Shown: positions 27,673 through 37,794 of the stretch, in pieces
How the letters are laid out: the number at the start of each line of letters is the position of its first letter
Position numbering within the stretch: the stretch's first letter is position 1
Assembly (NCBI RefSeq): GCF_018474015.1
Contig: NZ_JAHCSG010000005.1
Location: 310,001-374,000, forward strand
DNA: 64,000 nucleotides
Direction of reading: 5' to 3'
Source: Williamsia sp. CHRR-6
GTDB lineage: Bacteria > Actinomycetota > Actinomycetes > Mycobacteriales > Mycobacteriaceae
The notes under the pieces: model-generated
What the model saw: only the letters and a program-made list of their open reading frames with translations
Told to the model about the DNA's origin: nothing
The model's database searches: none
Made by a program: the position numbers and the translations under genes

Positions 27673-28248
27673 ATGGGAGTCAGTTTGAGCAAGGGCGGCA
27701 ACGTTTCCCTCACCAAGGAGGCCCCCGGTCTCACCGCGGTGGCGGTGGGTCTCGGCTGGGACATCCGCACCACGACCGGCGTGGACTTCGATCTCGACGC
27801 CAGCGCGATCGGGACGGGCACCGACAAGAAGGCGTTGTCGGACAAGCACTTCGTCTTCTTCAACAACCTCACCTCGCCGGACGGCTCGATCGAGCACACC
27901 GGAGACAACACCACCGGTGAGGGTGACGGCGACGACGAGGTCATCAAGGTCAACCTCTCGGCCGTGCCGCCAGAGGTCGACTCCATAGTCTTCCCTGTCT
28001 CGATCTACGACGCCGAGGCGCGCTCGCAGTCGTTCGGGCAGGTCCGCAACGCCTACATCCGGGTGGTGAACCAGGCCAACGGCACCGAGATCGCCCGCTA
28101 CGACCTCAGCGAGGACGCATCGACCGAGACGGCCATGGTCTTCGGCGAGCTGTACCGCAACGGCGCCGAGTGGAAGTTCCGCGCGGTCGGACAGGGCTAC
28201 GCGTCCGGGCTCGCGGGCATCGCTCGCGACTTCGGGGTCAACGTCTGA
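27673..28248 (+). CDS. terD: TerD family calcium-binding stress protein
   Basis: The product has 191 residues, the standard length. [58 protein letters not shown] and [22 protein letters not shown] are canonical TerD sequences, including the acidic Ca2+ sites. ATG at 27673 follows GAAAGGACTGAC. It is transcribed away from the six-gene Ter operon and is followed by a strong hairpin. The protein is likely cytoplasmic, at the inner face of the membrane with TerC-type partners. Confidence 0.96.
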   Translation: MGVSLSKGGNVSLTKEAPGLTAVAVGLGWDIRTTTGVDFDLDASAIGTGTDKKALSDKHFVFFNNLTSPDGSIEHTGDNTTGEGDGDDEVIKVNLSAVPPEVDSIVFPVSIYDAEARSQSFGQVRNAYIRVVNQANGTEIARYDLSEDASTETAMVFGELYRNGAEWKFRAVGQGYASGLAGIARDFGVNV

Positions 28249-28264
28249 TCCACATCACACCGTC

Positions 28265-28299
28265 ACGACCCCCGCGAGGCGAGATCTCGCGGGGGTCGT
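28265..28299 (+). terminator. Strong hairpin after terD
   Basis: A perfect 14-bp stem pairs ACGACCCCCGCGAG (28265-28278) with its complement at 28286-28299, with a 7-base loop. It starts 16 bases past the terD stop. There is no T tract, as is common in actinobacterial terminators. Confidence 0.75.
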
Positions 28300-28411
28300 T
28301 GCGGTTGCACTAGGCTGTGGGCTCGTTCCTCGCCCACGCGACCGGGTCGGTCGCGACACACCGCTCGACATGGCCCACGTCGTGCGCAACGCAACGGAAA
28401 GGCCACCCATC

Positions 28412-29533
28412 GTGGTTGTTCGGATCTTCGGGGTGTCGGTTCTCGTCACCATCGGCTCGCTGATCGCGGCCTTCGTCTACGACAGCTGGCAGGGCGTCGC
28501 CCTGTGCGCCATCCTCGGCATCCTGGAAGTGTCCCTCTCATTCGACAACGCCGTCATCAACGCGACCGTGTTGGAGCGGATGAGTGAGTTCTGGCAGAAG
28601 ATCTTCCTCACCGTCGGCGTCCTGATCGCCGTGTTCGGTATGCGCCTGATCTTCCCGCTGGTGATCGTCTGGGTGACCGCGGGACTCAACCCGGTACGCG
28701 CGTTCGACCTGGCGCTCAATCCCCCCGCGAACGGCGCCGAACGTTTCCCCGACGGATCGCGCAGCTACGAGACCATCCTCACCGACGCCCACCCGCAGAT
28801 CGCCGCGTTCGGTGGGATGTTCCTGTTCATGCTGTTCCTCAACTTCATCCTCGCCGAGCGCGACACGGTGTGGCTGGCGTGGTTCGAGAAGCCGTTGGCC
28901 CGCCTGGGCAAACTCGACCAGCTCGCGGTCATCATCGCCGGCGGGTCGCTGGTGCTGATGGCCGAGTTCCTGGCCGAGGACAAGGATCGTTCAACGGTCC
29001 TGGTCGCCGGCATCCTCGGGCTCATCACCTACATCGCCGTCGACGGCCTGGGTTCGTTGTTCCACACCGAACAGTTCGAGGAGAGCGCAGACGGCGGGCC
29101 GTCGAAGCTGGTGAAGGCGACCGGTAAGGCTGCGTTCTTCCTGTTCCTCTACCTCGAGGTCCTCGACGCATCGTTCTCCTTCGACGGCGTCATCGGCGCG
29201 TTCGCCATCACCGCCGACCCGATCATCATCGCGTTGGGCCTGGGCTTCATCGGTGCCATGTTCGTCCGATCCATCACCGTCTACCTCGTTCGCGCGGGCA
29301 CTCTGTCCGAGTATCGGTACCTGGAGCATGGCGCGCACTGGGCCATCGGCGCCTTGGCGGTCATCCTGTTCGTGTCGGTGCGCTTCCACATCAACGAGGT
29401 GGTCACCGGTTTGATCGGCGTCTTCTTCATCGGCGCGGCGTTCTTGACGAGCGTCCTGGCCAACAAGCGAGACGACGGCGACTCCGATGCTGCCACCGGC
29501 TCCCGAGTCACGCAGCCCGCAACTGCGGACTGA
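28412..29533 (+). CDS. TerC-like DUF475 integral membrane protein
   Basis: The product has 373 residues from GTG at 28412, with GGAAAGG about 10 bases upstream. An in-frame ATG at 28370 lacks such a site. About nine hydrophobic segments are present. Paired acidic motifs sit inside membrane segments: EVSLSFDNAVINATVL and LDASFSFDGVIGAF. They are the TerC-type metal-binding repeats. It probably moves or senses a metal ion at the membrane together with TerD. It lies after the terD terminator but on the same strand. Confidence 0.88.
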   Translation: MVVRIFGVSVLVTIGSLIAAFVYDSWQGVALCAILGILEVSLSFDNAVINATVLERMSEFWQKIFLTVGVLIAVFGMRLIFPLVIVWVTAGLNPVRAFDLALNPPANGAERFPDGSRSYETILTDAHPQIAAFGGMFLFMLFLNFILAERDTVWLAWFEKPLARLGKLDQLAVIIAGGSLVLMAEFLAEDKDRSTVLVAGILGLITYIAVDGLGSLFHTEQFEESADGGPSKLVKATGKAAFFLFLYLEVLDASFSFDGVIGAFAITADPIIIALGLGFIGAMFVRSITVYLVRAGTLSEYRYLEHGAHWAIGALAVILFVSVRFHINEVVTGLIGVFFIGAAFLTSVLANKRDDGDSDAATGSRVTQPATAD

Positions 29534-29659
29534 CCCTCCCGCACCCCCGATGGCGAGTCCGGCGACTCATTGTGCGCGTTCCGGTTTCGCTCACGTGTCG
29601 ATGAGTATGATTCGGTTCAGAACACTCGTTCACTGACAGACGCGGCACGAGGGAGCGAC

Positions 29660-30775
29660 GTGGACCTGCTCAAGTGGAGCAAACGACCGGCGGCCGGGGT
29701 GCAGGCCACCCGGCCCCAGGCGAACATCGTCCGTGGCCTGATCGCTCGGGCCACTACACCGTTGCTGCCAGACGACTACCTCCACCTGATCAACCCGTTG
29801 TGGTCGGCGCGCGAACTACGCGGCCGGATCGTGTCGGTGCGCAAGGAGACCGAGGACAGCGCCACCGTCGAGATCGAGACGGGGTGGGGTTTCTCGCACA
29901 CCTACCAACCGGGTCAGTACGTGGGCATCGGGCTGCAGGTCGACGGGCGCTGGCATTGGCGCTCGTACTCACTGACCTCGTTCGGTGAACCGCAGCAGAA
30001 GAAGCGGATCACCGTGACGGTCAAGGCGAACCCGGACGGGTTCCTCTCGACCCACCTCGTCGACGGGGTGAAGCCCGGCACCATCATCCGGCTCGCCCCG
30101 CCGCGGGGCGACTTCACCCTGCCGCATCCGGCGCCGGCACAGATCCTGTTCATCACCGCAGGCAGTGGCATCACCCCGGTGATCTCGATGCTGCGCGGGC
30201 TCCGGGCTCGGGGCGAGACCCCCGACATCGTGCACATTCATTCGGCACCCACCCGCGAGGACGTGATCTTCCTCGACGAGATCGAGCAGTTGGCGGCTGC
30301 CGACGTCGGATACACGCTGCACCTGCAGCTCACCCGCGAGATGGGCAAGGTCGATCTCACCGATCTCGGGTCGCAGGTGCCCGACTGGACGTCACGCTCC
30401 ACCTGGGCCTGCGGTCCGGTCCAGATGCTCGACGACGTGGAAGCCGTGTGGACCAGCGCAGGCATCGCCGATCATCTGCACATCGAGCGTTTCGCCATCG
30501 CGCGCACGGACAAGGGTGGCGAAGGTGGCACCGTCACCTTCGCCAAATCTGGCAAGTCTGTCGAGATCGATGGCGCCACAACACTTCTCGAAGCGGGGGA
30601 GAACCTCGGGATCCAGGTCCCGTTCGGTTGTCGAATGGGAATCTGCCAAACCTGCGTAGTTCAGCTCACCGAGGGCTATGTTCGGGATCTGCGCTCCGGC
30701 GACGAACGTCGGGAGGGGGATCGCATCCAGACGTGCATCAGCACGGTGTCTGGAGAATGCACGCTTGACCTGTGA
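29660..30775 (+). CDS. Ferredoxin-NADP-type reductase with C-terminal [2Fe-2S] domain (Rv3230c-like)
   Basis: The product has 371 residues from GTG at 29660, preceded by GAGGGAGCGAC. The FAD domain shows [10 protein letters not shown]. The NADPH domain shows [19 protein letters not shown] and [10 protein letters not shown]. The C-terminal plant-type ferredoxin domain has [16 protein letters not shown] and a final Cys in QTCISTVSG, the CX4CX2C...C cluster pattern. It supplies electrons to the next gene's desaturase in mycobacteria (Rv3230c with DesA3). It lies 54 bases before the desaturase in an apparent operon. Confidence 0.92.
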   Translation: MDLLKWSKRPAAGVQATRPQANIVRGLIARATTPLLPDDYLHLINPLWSARELRGRIVSVRKETEDSATVEIETGWGFSHTYQPGQYVGIGLQVDGRWHWRSYSLTSFGEPQQKKRITVTVKANPDGFLSTHLVDGVKPGTIIRLAPPRGDFTLPHPAPAQILFITAGSGITPVISMLRGLRARGETPDIVHIHSAPTREDVIFLDEIEQLAAADVGYTLHLQLTREMGKVDLTDLGSQVPDWTSRSTWACGPVQMLDDVEAVWTSAGIADHLHIERFAIARTDKGGEGGTVTFAKSGKSVEIDGATTLLEAGENLGIQVPFGCRMGICQTCVVQLTEGYVRDLRSGDERREGDRIQTCISTVSGECTLDL

Positions 30776-30829
30776 GTCCGAGCGCCACACCCGGCGCCTG
30801 GATTTCCACCACGAACGACGGAAGTGGCC

Positions 30830-32059
30830 ATGGCAATCACCGACATCGACAAGTACGCCCACCTCACCGACGCCGACGTCGAAGCGCTCGGACGTGAACT
30901 CGACGCGATCCGCCGTGACGTCGAAGATTCCCGTGGCGAGGACGACGCCCGCTACATCCGGCGCACCATCGCGTTCCAGCGCGGCTTGGTGGTCAGCAGC
31001 CGGATCCTGCTCATGTTCAGCAACCGCACACCGGCGTGGCTCGCCGGCACCGCCATGCTCGGCGTGGCCAAGATCGTCGAGAACATGGAGATCGGCCACA
31101 ACGTCATGCATGGGCAATGGGATTGGATGAACGATCCCGAGATCCATTCCTCGGCGTGGGAGTGGGACACCACTTGCCCGAGTGTGGGATGGAAGCATTC
31201 GCACAACTTCGTGCACCACAAGTTCACCAACATCGTGGGCATGGACGACGACGTGGGCTACGGCATCATGCGCGTCACCCGGGACCAGAAGTGGAACCCC
31301 GCCTACCTCGCCAACCCGCTGGTGAACATCATGCTGGGCACCTTGTTCGAGTGGGGCGTGGCCCTGCATCACCTAGAACTGGAGAAGGTGCGCAAGCGGC
31401 AGAAGTCGTTCGGTCAGGTGCGACGCGACCTACGCATCATCGGCCAGAAGGTGGGCAAGCAGGTCGCCAAGGACTACGTCATCTACCCGGCGTTGGCGGG
31501 CCCCAACTGGCGGACCACGATGTCGGCAAACGCCGTGGCCAACCTCATCCGCAACTACTGGTCCTACATGGTCATCTTCTGCGGACACTTCCCCGACGGT
31601 GCCGAGAAGTTCACTCCTGAGGAATTCGAGACCGAGGATCAGGCGCGCTGGTACCTGCGGCAGATGCTGGGTTCGGCGAACTTCACCGCCGGACCGGTGA
31701 TGCGCTTCATGAGCGGCAACCTCAGCCACCAGATCGAACACCACCTGTTCCCCGACCTGCCCAGCAACCGCTACGAGGACATCGCGGTCAAGGTGCGGGC
31801 TTTGTGCGAGAAGTACGACCTGCCTTACACCACCGGGTCGATCGTGCATCAGTACGCGCTCACCTTCCGCACCATCGCCAAGCTCGCACTCCCGAACAAG
31901 CTGCTCAAGGGCACTTCCGACGACGCCCCGGAAACGGCCTCGGAACTGCGGTTCAACGTGCGTGAGGGCATGCGTGACACCTTCGTCGACCCCGCTACCG
32001 GCCGTCGCCGCGGATTGCGGACCGCGTTGCGGGAGTTGAAGTCCGGCGCGGTCGCCTGA
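30830..32059 (+). CDS. desA3: Acyl-CoA (stearoyl-CoA) delta-9 desaturase, DesA3-like
   Basis: The product has 409 residues. It is a membrane di-iron desaturase with three histidine boxes: EIGHNVMHGQ, KHSHNFVHHKFTN and HQIEHHLFPDLP. Hydrophobic stretches flank boxes one and two. It makes oleic acid from stearoyl-CoA with electrons from the upstream reductase. ATG at 30830 gives MAITDIDKYAHL; a GTG at 30824 is in frame but would sit on the GGAAG site. The stop is 10 bases before the cyclase gene. Confidence 0.93.
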   Translation: MAITDIDKYAHLTDADVEALGRELDAIRRDVEDSRGEDDARYIRRTIAFQRGLVVSSRILLMFSNRTPAWLAGTAMLGVAKIVENMEIGHNVMHGQWDWMNDPEIHSSAWEWDTTCPSVGWKHSHNFVHHKFTNIVGMDDDVGYGIMRVTRDQKWNPAYLANPLVNIMLGTLFEWGVALHHLELEKVRKRQKSFGQVRRDLRIIGQKVGKQVAKDYVIYPALAGPNWRTTMSANAVANLIRNYWSYMVIFCGHFPDGAEKFTPEEFETEDQARWYLRQMLGSANFTAGPVMRFMSGNLSHQIEHHLFPDLPSNRYEDIAVKVRALCEKYDLPYTTGSIVHQYALTFRTIAKLALPNKLLKGTSDDAPETASELRFNVREGMRDTFVDPATGRRRGLRTALRELKSGAVA

Positions 32060-32069
32060 TCGGGGGCCG

Positions 32070-32917
32070 GTGACCGACCCCGATTCACCGTCCTCGGCAC
32101 CCGATGGAACCGAGCGGTCCCCGGAGAGCCCCAGTGGGGTGGGGTCTGGCCTGCACCGGGCCAAGGTGGTTCTCGGTCGCGTGGACGGCTCGCCAGCCGT
32201 GGTGCGCGTGGTTCGGTCGGCTCGGCGAGCTGCTCCAGGTGATCTCGACCTCGATCGTGACCACGGCATGCCCCGACGGCTCAGCGACCGCTTGGCCCGA
32301 CTGATCGGGGGGTCGAGCGCCGAATCCCCCAGTGCCCTACGTGAACTCGGGTTGACCGCGGTGCAGATCTGGCAGTCGCTGGCCGAGCGGAGTTCTGGTG
32401 GCTCCACCGAGGTGGCAGAGGTGACCATCCTCTTCACCGACCTGGTCGGCTTCTCCAGCTGGGCGCTGCGCGTCGGCGACGACCACGCCGTCGATCTGCT
32501 CCGCCAGGTCACCGACACCACCACTGCGATCGTCGTGGATCGGCGTGGGCGGGTGGTGAAGTCGCTGGGGGATGGACTGATGGCGGTGTTTCTCGACGGC
32601 AGCGATGCGATCGAAGCCGCACATGAGGCGGCCGTCGCGGTGAGCGCGATGACCGTCGCGGGGTGGCGCCCGGCCCTGCGCGCCGGACTCCACACCGGAC
32701 GGCCACGACGCGACGGCACCGACTACCTCGGCGTCGACGTCAACATCGCTGCCCGCGTGGCCGACGCCGGAGCGGGGGAGAGGTGCTGGCCACCGCCGCC
32801 ACGCTGGCGGCCACCGATCCCGAGAAATACCTGCGACGGCGCAAGCGTTTTCGGGCCAAAGGCGCGCCGCGCGACCTTGAGGTGTTCGCCGTGGTCCCGC
32901 GCTACGAACAGCGCTGA
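32070..32917 (+). pseudogene. Class III adenylate/guanylate cyclase domain gene with a -1 frameshift at a G run
   Basis: The gene starts with GTG at 32070. It reads well through VTILFTDLVGFSSWALRVGD (metal Asp), VVKSLGDGLMAVFLDG (second Asp) and YLGVDVNIAARVADAG (Asn and Arg region). At a run of five G (32774-32778) the family sequence jumps to the -1 frame. There it continues as GEVLATAATLAATDPEKYL to DLEVFAVVPRYEQR, stopping at 32917. In the original frame the tail is Pro/Arg junk and runs on past 32917. One missing G would explain it: a real mutation, a sequencing error or a programmed slip. A restored product would have about 282 residues. It is 10 bases after desA3, so it is probably co-transcribed. 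Confidence 0.75.
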
Positions 32918-33012
32918 ACCCGCGCAGGAATTCATCGCTGTTCGACAGGTGTTGCGCTGACTGCCATCTCGCCGACATCGGCGACCCCGCAGGCGATGTG
33001 ACAATTCCGACC

Positions 33013-34113
33013 ATGCGCATCGCCGAGGTCGCGAACTTCTACGGCCCACGCTCGGGCGGGTTACGGACCGCGGTCGACCAACTCGGTCAGGGATATGCCG
33101 CCGGGGGCCACGAGGTGGCGCTGGTGGTCCCAGGCGCCCGAGCCGCCGAGGAGACGCTCGACTCCGGCGTCACCCGCATCACCGTTCCCGCGCTGGAGGT
33201 TCCCGGAACCGGTGGCTATCGGGTTGCTGACCCGTTCCAGGTGATCGATGTGCTGCGTGGCCTGCGTCCCGACGCCGTGGAGATCTCGGATCGACTGACC
33301 TTGCGTGGCATCGGACCCTGGGCGCGGCGCCACGACATCGCGTCGGTGATGATCTCCCACGAGCGCCTGGACCGGCTGCTCGGTCAGGTGCTGCCCACAC
33401 CGTGGGCGCGTCGCGCCGCCGACCTGGCCAACGCCCGCACCGCAGCCACCCATGACGCCGTGGTGTGCACGACCGGTTTCGCGACCGCCGAGTTCGAGCG
33501 GATCGGAGCCACCAACGTCCACCGCGTACCCCTGGGCGTCGACCTCGACCTGTTCCACCCCCAACGACGCTGCCCTGATCGCGGTGACGCGTGGCGTGCA
33601 GGTGCCGCACACCTGTTGGTCCACTGTGGCCGACTGTCGGTGGAAAAACACGTCGAACGCAGCATCGACACCTGCGCCGAGCTGGTCGCCTCCGGTGTCG
33701 ATGCGCGACTGGTCATCGCCGGGGACGGGCCGCGCCGGCCCGCGCTGACCAGACGCGCCGCCGGTCTACCCGTCGAGTTCATCGGCTTCGTCGACGACCG
33801 GACCGAGGTGGCCGCGTTGCTTGCCTCCGCCGATGCGGTGATGGCACCGGGCCCACACGAGACGTTCTGCCTGTCGGCGCTGGAATCGTTGGCTGCGGGC
33901 ACGCCGGTGGTCGCGTCTCGGACCTCGGCGGTCGCCGAGGTCATCAGCCAGGACTGTGGTGCCGTGGCCGACAACACCACGACGTCTTTCGCCGACGGCG
34001 TGCGCTCGGTGCTCGCGCTGCCTGGTGGCGGACGAGTTCGGGCCCGCTGCCGCGCCGAGGATTTCGGGTGGCCGGCCTCGGTGGACGGGATGCTCGCCGT
34101 GCTCTCGGCCTAG
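33013..34113 (+). CDS. GT4 family glycosyltransferase, probably a GDP-mannose-using mannosyltransferase
   Basis: The product has 366 residues from ATG at 33013 (MRIAEVANFYGPRSGGLRTA). A GTG at 32998 would add five residues; neither has a clear ribosome site. The GT-B fold is seen in the Gly-rich N-terminal loop, HLLVHCGRLSVEKHVERSI, LVIAGDGPRRPAL, EFIGFVDDRTEVAALLASAD and the donor-binding APGPHETFCLSALESLAAGT (EX7E). It resembles MgtA/Pim-type enzymes that build phosphatidylinositol mannosides or lipomannan at the membrane. The acceptor is not known. Confidence 0.85.
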   Translation: MRIAEVANFYGPRSGGLRTAVDQLGQGYAAGGHEVALVVPGARAAEETLDSGVTRITVPALEVPGTGGYRVADPFQVIDVLRGLRPDAVEISDRLTLRGIGPWARRHDIASVMISHERLDRLLGQVLPTPWARRAADLANARTAATHDAVVCTTGFATAEFERIGATNVHRVPLGVDLDLFHPQRRCPDRGDAWRAGAAHLLVHCGRLSVEKHVERSIDTCAELVASGVDARLVIAGDGPRRPALTRRAAGLPVEFIGFVDDRTEVAALLASADAVMAPGPHETFCLSALESLAAGTPVVASRTSAVAEVISQDCGAVADNTTTSFADGVRSVLALPGGGRVRARCRAEDFGWPASVDGMLAVLSA

Positions 34114-34140
34114 CCCTACTCACCCGCCCGACTCACGCAC

Positions 34141-34172
34141 ACGGCCCGGACGCGACATCGCATCCGGGCCGT
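34141..34172. terminator. Bidirectional hairpin between the glycosyltransferase and the cyclopropane synthase-like gene
   Basis: ACGGCCCGGA (34141-34150) pairs perfectly with TCCGGGCCGT (34163-34172). The bases between can form a further GCGA/TCGC inner stem. The hairpin lies in the 76-base gap between two converging genes. Confidence 0.7.
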
Positions 34173-34189
34173 ATCGGTGAACGGGAGAC

Positions 34190-35170
<981 letters not shown>

Positions 35171-35254
35171 TCACGGGAGGATCGCAGAAGCGCTTGCCCG
35201 CCACGTCAAGGCCGACCTGGTGTCAACGCATGGTCTGACCTACCGTCTCTCGCC

Positions 35255-35746
35255 ATGGGAGTCCTCACCCCGCTGGCCGTCAGGCTGGGGTCCACCGCCT
35301 GGATGCCGCGACTGCTGCCGGTCATCGAACGCACCGACTCCAGCCTGCAACGGCTCACCCGAGGCCGGATCAGCCTGCTCGACCTGGCCGGGCTGCCCAA
35401 CCTGATGCTGCGGGTGCCGGGCCGCTCGACGGGGATCATGCGCGCGACCCCGCTGCTCGCGGTTCGTGGGCAGACCGAGGCACACACGAGCTGGCTGATC
35501 GCCGGTTCATACTTCGGCAATGCGCGCACACCAGCCTGGGTGCACAACCTGCGCGCCGCCATCGCCGACGATCGCACCGCTGACATCACCATCCGGGGCA
35601 AGACCACCACCGTGCAGGCCCGCGAGCTGTCGGGACACGAACGCGCCGACGCCTGGACCGCCCTGCTGGCGATCTGGCCGAACTTCGCGCTCTACGAACA
35701 ACGCACCAGCCGCGTCATCCCCGTCTTTCGCCTCACCGCGGCCTGA
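35255..35746 (+). CDS. Deazaflavin-dependent nitroreductase-family protein (DDN/FDOR-like)
   Basis: The product has 163 residues from ATG at 35255. The split-barrel F420-binding family is seen in LPNLMLRVPGRSTGIMRATPLL, then SWLIAGSYFGNARTPAWVHNLRA, and TALLAIWPNFALYEQRTSRVIPVFRL. Such proteins use F420H2 to reduce quinones or other substrates, often at the membrane. It is divergent from the cyclopropane synthase-like gene, with 200 bases between starts. No strong ribosome site was seen. Confidence 0.85.
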   Translation: MGVLTPLAVRLGSTAWMPRLLPVIERTDSSLQRLTRGRISLLDLAGLPNLMLRVPGRSTGIMRATPLLAVRGQTEAHTSWLIAGSYFGNARTPAWVHNLRAAIADDRTADITIRGKTTTVQARELSGHERADAWTALLAIWPNFALYEQRTSRVIPVFRLTAA

Positions 35747-35793
35747 CTCACACGCCGGCTCGCCGGGGCCCCAGATGCCGACTCGGCAGTACT

Positions 35794-36300
35794 TCAGATG
35801 CCGGCTCGCCGGCGCGAATCGATGACCCCGGTGTCAAAGCCCGCCAGATGCAGTCCGCCGTGAAAGCGCGCATGTTCGATCTTGACGCACCGGTCCATCA
35901 CCACGGTCAGACCCGCGTCCTGGGCGCGCCGAGCCACCGTTTCGTGCCACAACCCCAGCTGCAGCCAGATCGTCTGCGCGCCCACCGCGATGGTGTCGTC
36001 CAGCACGTCGGGAAGATCGTCGTGGCGGCGAAAGACATCGACCATGTCCGGACGCTCGGGCAGGTCGACCAGCGTGGGGTAGACCGCCGTGCCCTCCACC
36101 TCGGTGATCGTCGGATTCACCAGATACACGCGGTAGTCGGAGGTCGACGACAGGTATTTGGTGACGAAGTAGCTGGCCCGGGCGGGGTTGGCCGACGCGC
36201 CGAGGATGGCGATCGATCGGGTACTCCGCAGGATCTCGCGGCGTCGCTGCGCCGAGGGACCCACCCAGGTGCGCTCGGAACCACCCGCTGACACGGCCAT
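35794..36300 (-). CDS. CoA-binding Rossmann protein (YccU-like)
   Basis: The product has 168 residues from ATG at 36300, which shares its first base with the metY stop (TGATG). Features are IAILGASANPARASYFVTKYL, YRVYLVNPTITEVEGTAVYPTL, DMVDVFRRHDDLPDVLDD, TIWLQLGLWHE and VVMDRCVKIEHARF. These match the CoA-binding YccU family often paired with O-acetylhomoserine sulfhydrylases. Its role is unknown; a link to methionine or CoA-persulfide metabolism is inference. Confidence 0.85.
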   Translation of the reverse strand: MAVSAGGSERTWVGPSAQRRREILRSTRSIAILGASANPARASYFVTKYLSSTSDYRVYLVNPTITEVEGTAVYPTLVDLPERPDMVDVFRRHDDLPDVLDDTIAVGAQTIWLQLGLWHETVARRAQDAGLTVVMDRCVKIEHARFHGGLHLAGFDTGVIDSRRRAGI

Positions 36301-37601
36301 CACCGCACTCCGTCCGTACCGGTCGCCACGCGCAGGGCCTGGTCCAGATCCCACAGGATGTCGTCAACGTCCTCGATGCCGACGCTGATCCGCACCAGCT
36401 CCGCGCCCACCCCCGCGTCGCGGAGTTGATCGTCGGTCAGCTGCCGATGGGTGGTGCTGGCGGGGTGGATGACCAGGGTGCGCACATCACCGATGTTGGC
36501 CACATGGCTGGCCAGCTGCACGCTTTCGACCAACTTCTGTCCGGCGTCGCGGCCACCGCGCACCCCGAACGCGAACACCGCACCCGGTCCGGCCGGCAGA
36601 TACTTCGCGGCACGATCGTGGTGCGGGTGATCCGGCAGCCCCGCCCACCGGACGTACTCGATCCGCGGGTCGGAGTTCAGCCACTGCGCCACCACCCGCG
36701 CGTTGCCGACGTGGGCGTCCATCCGCTGGGGCAACGTCTCGACACCCTGCACCAGTTGAAACGCCGAGGTCGGTGACAGGCTGGCTCCGAGATCACGCAG
36801 CTGCTCGCTGCGCAGCTTGGTCAAGAACCCGTACTCACCGAAGTTGCCCCACCAGGTCAACCCGCCGTACGAGGCCACTGGTTCGGTCATGGCGGGAAAC
36901 CGCGACGATCCCCAGTGGAAGCGGCCCGCCTCCACCACCACCCCGCCCAGGGTGGTGCCGTGACCGCCGAGAAACTTGGTCGCCGAATGAACCACCACGT
37001 CGGCACCGAACTCGATGGGACGGCACAGCCACGGGGTGGCCATCGTCGAGTCGACCACCAGCGGGAGACCATGTGCGTGGGCCATCTCCGCCAGACCCTC
37101 GAGGTCGGCGATCTCGCCCGATGGGTTGCCGATCACCTCGGCGTAGATCAGCTTGGTCTCGTCGGTGATGGCGGCGGCGTAGTCGTCGGGATCAGAACCT
37201 CGAACAAAGGTGGTCTGCACCCCGAAGCGCCGCAGGGTGACGTCGAGCTGAGTGACCGTGCCGCCGTACAGCCCGGCTGCGGACACGATGTGATCACCAG
37301 CCCCGGCGAGGGTGGCGAACACTGCGAACTCGGCCGACAAACCGCTCGCGGTGGCCACCGCCCCGATGCCACCTTCGAGGCTGGCCATCTTCTCCTCGAA
37401 CGCGGCCACCGTCGGATTGCCGATCCGGCTGTAGATGTTGCCGTACTTCTGCAGGGCGAACAGGTCACCGGCATCCGCCGAATCGTCGAAGACGAAGCTG
37501 GTGGTCTGATAGATCGGCAGTGCACGCGCCCCGGTCTGCGGATCGGGGCGAGTTCCCGCGTGGATTGCTTTGGTACGCAATCCGAATTCGTGTTCGCTCA
37601 C
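36300..37601 (-). CDS. metY: O-acetylhomoserine sulfhydrylase (bifunctional OAH/OAS aminocarboxypropyltransferase)
   Basis: The product has 433 residues from GTG at 37601 ([20 protein letters not shown]). It is a PLP enzyme of the Cys/Met metabolism family. It has [32 protein letters not shown] and the PLP lysine in [29 protein letters not shown] and [15 protein letters not shown] lie near the end. It makes homocysteine from O-acetylhomoserine and sulfide. It is translated together with the CoA-binding protein and is divergent from the nitrate reductase fusion, with 193 bases between starts. Confidence 0.93.
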   Translation of the reverse strand: MSEHEFGLRTKAIHAGTRPDPQTGARALPIYQTTSFVFDDSADAGDLFALQKYGNIYSRIGNPTVAAFEEKMASLEGGIGAVATASGLSAEFAVFATLAGAGDHIVSAAGLYGGTVTQLDVTLRRFGVQTTFVRGSDPDDYAAAITDETKLIYAEVIGNPSGEIADLEGLAEMAHAHGLPLVVDSTMATPWLCRPIEFGADVVVHSATKFLGGHGTTLGGVVVEAGRFHWGSSRFPAMTEPVASYGGLTWWGNFGEYGFLTKLRSEQLRDLGASLSPTSAFQLVQGVETLPQRMDAHVGNARVVAQWLNSDPRIEYVRWAGLPDHPHHDRAAKYLPAGPGAVFAFGVRGGRDAGQKLVESVQLASHVANIGDVRTLVIHPASTTHRQLTDDQLRDAGVGAELVRISVGIEDVDDILWDLDQALRVATGTDGVR

Positions 37602-37794
37602 CTGCGCGACACTAGTCGATCTGCGGCACCGACCTCGCAGGGCCGAACGGAGCATCTCGACTGCCACGTCGACCCGTTCGCGGGCGGGAGCCCGGGCGCC
37701 TCACCTGACTTTCCGGGCTGCGGTGAGCAGAATGTCATCGCGCCCACACCACGGCGTAACCGCTCTCCACCCAGACTCGCCCATCCTGGGACAC

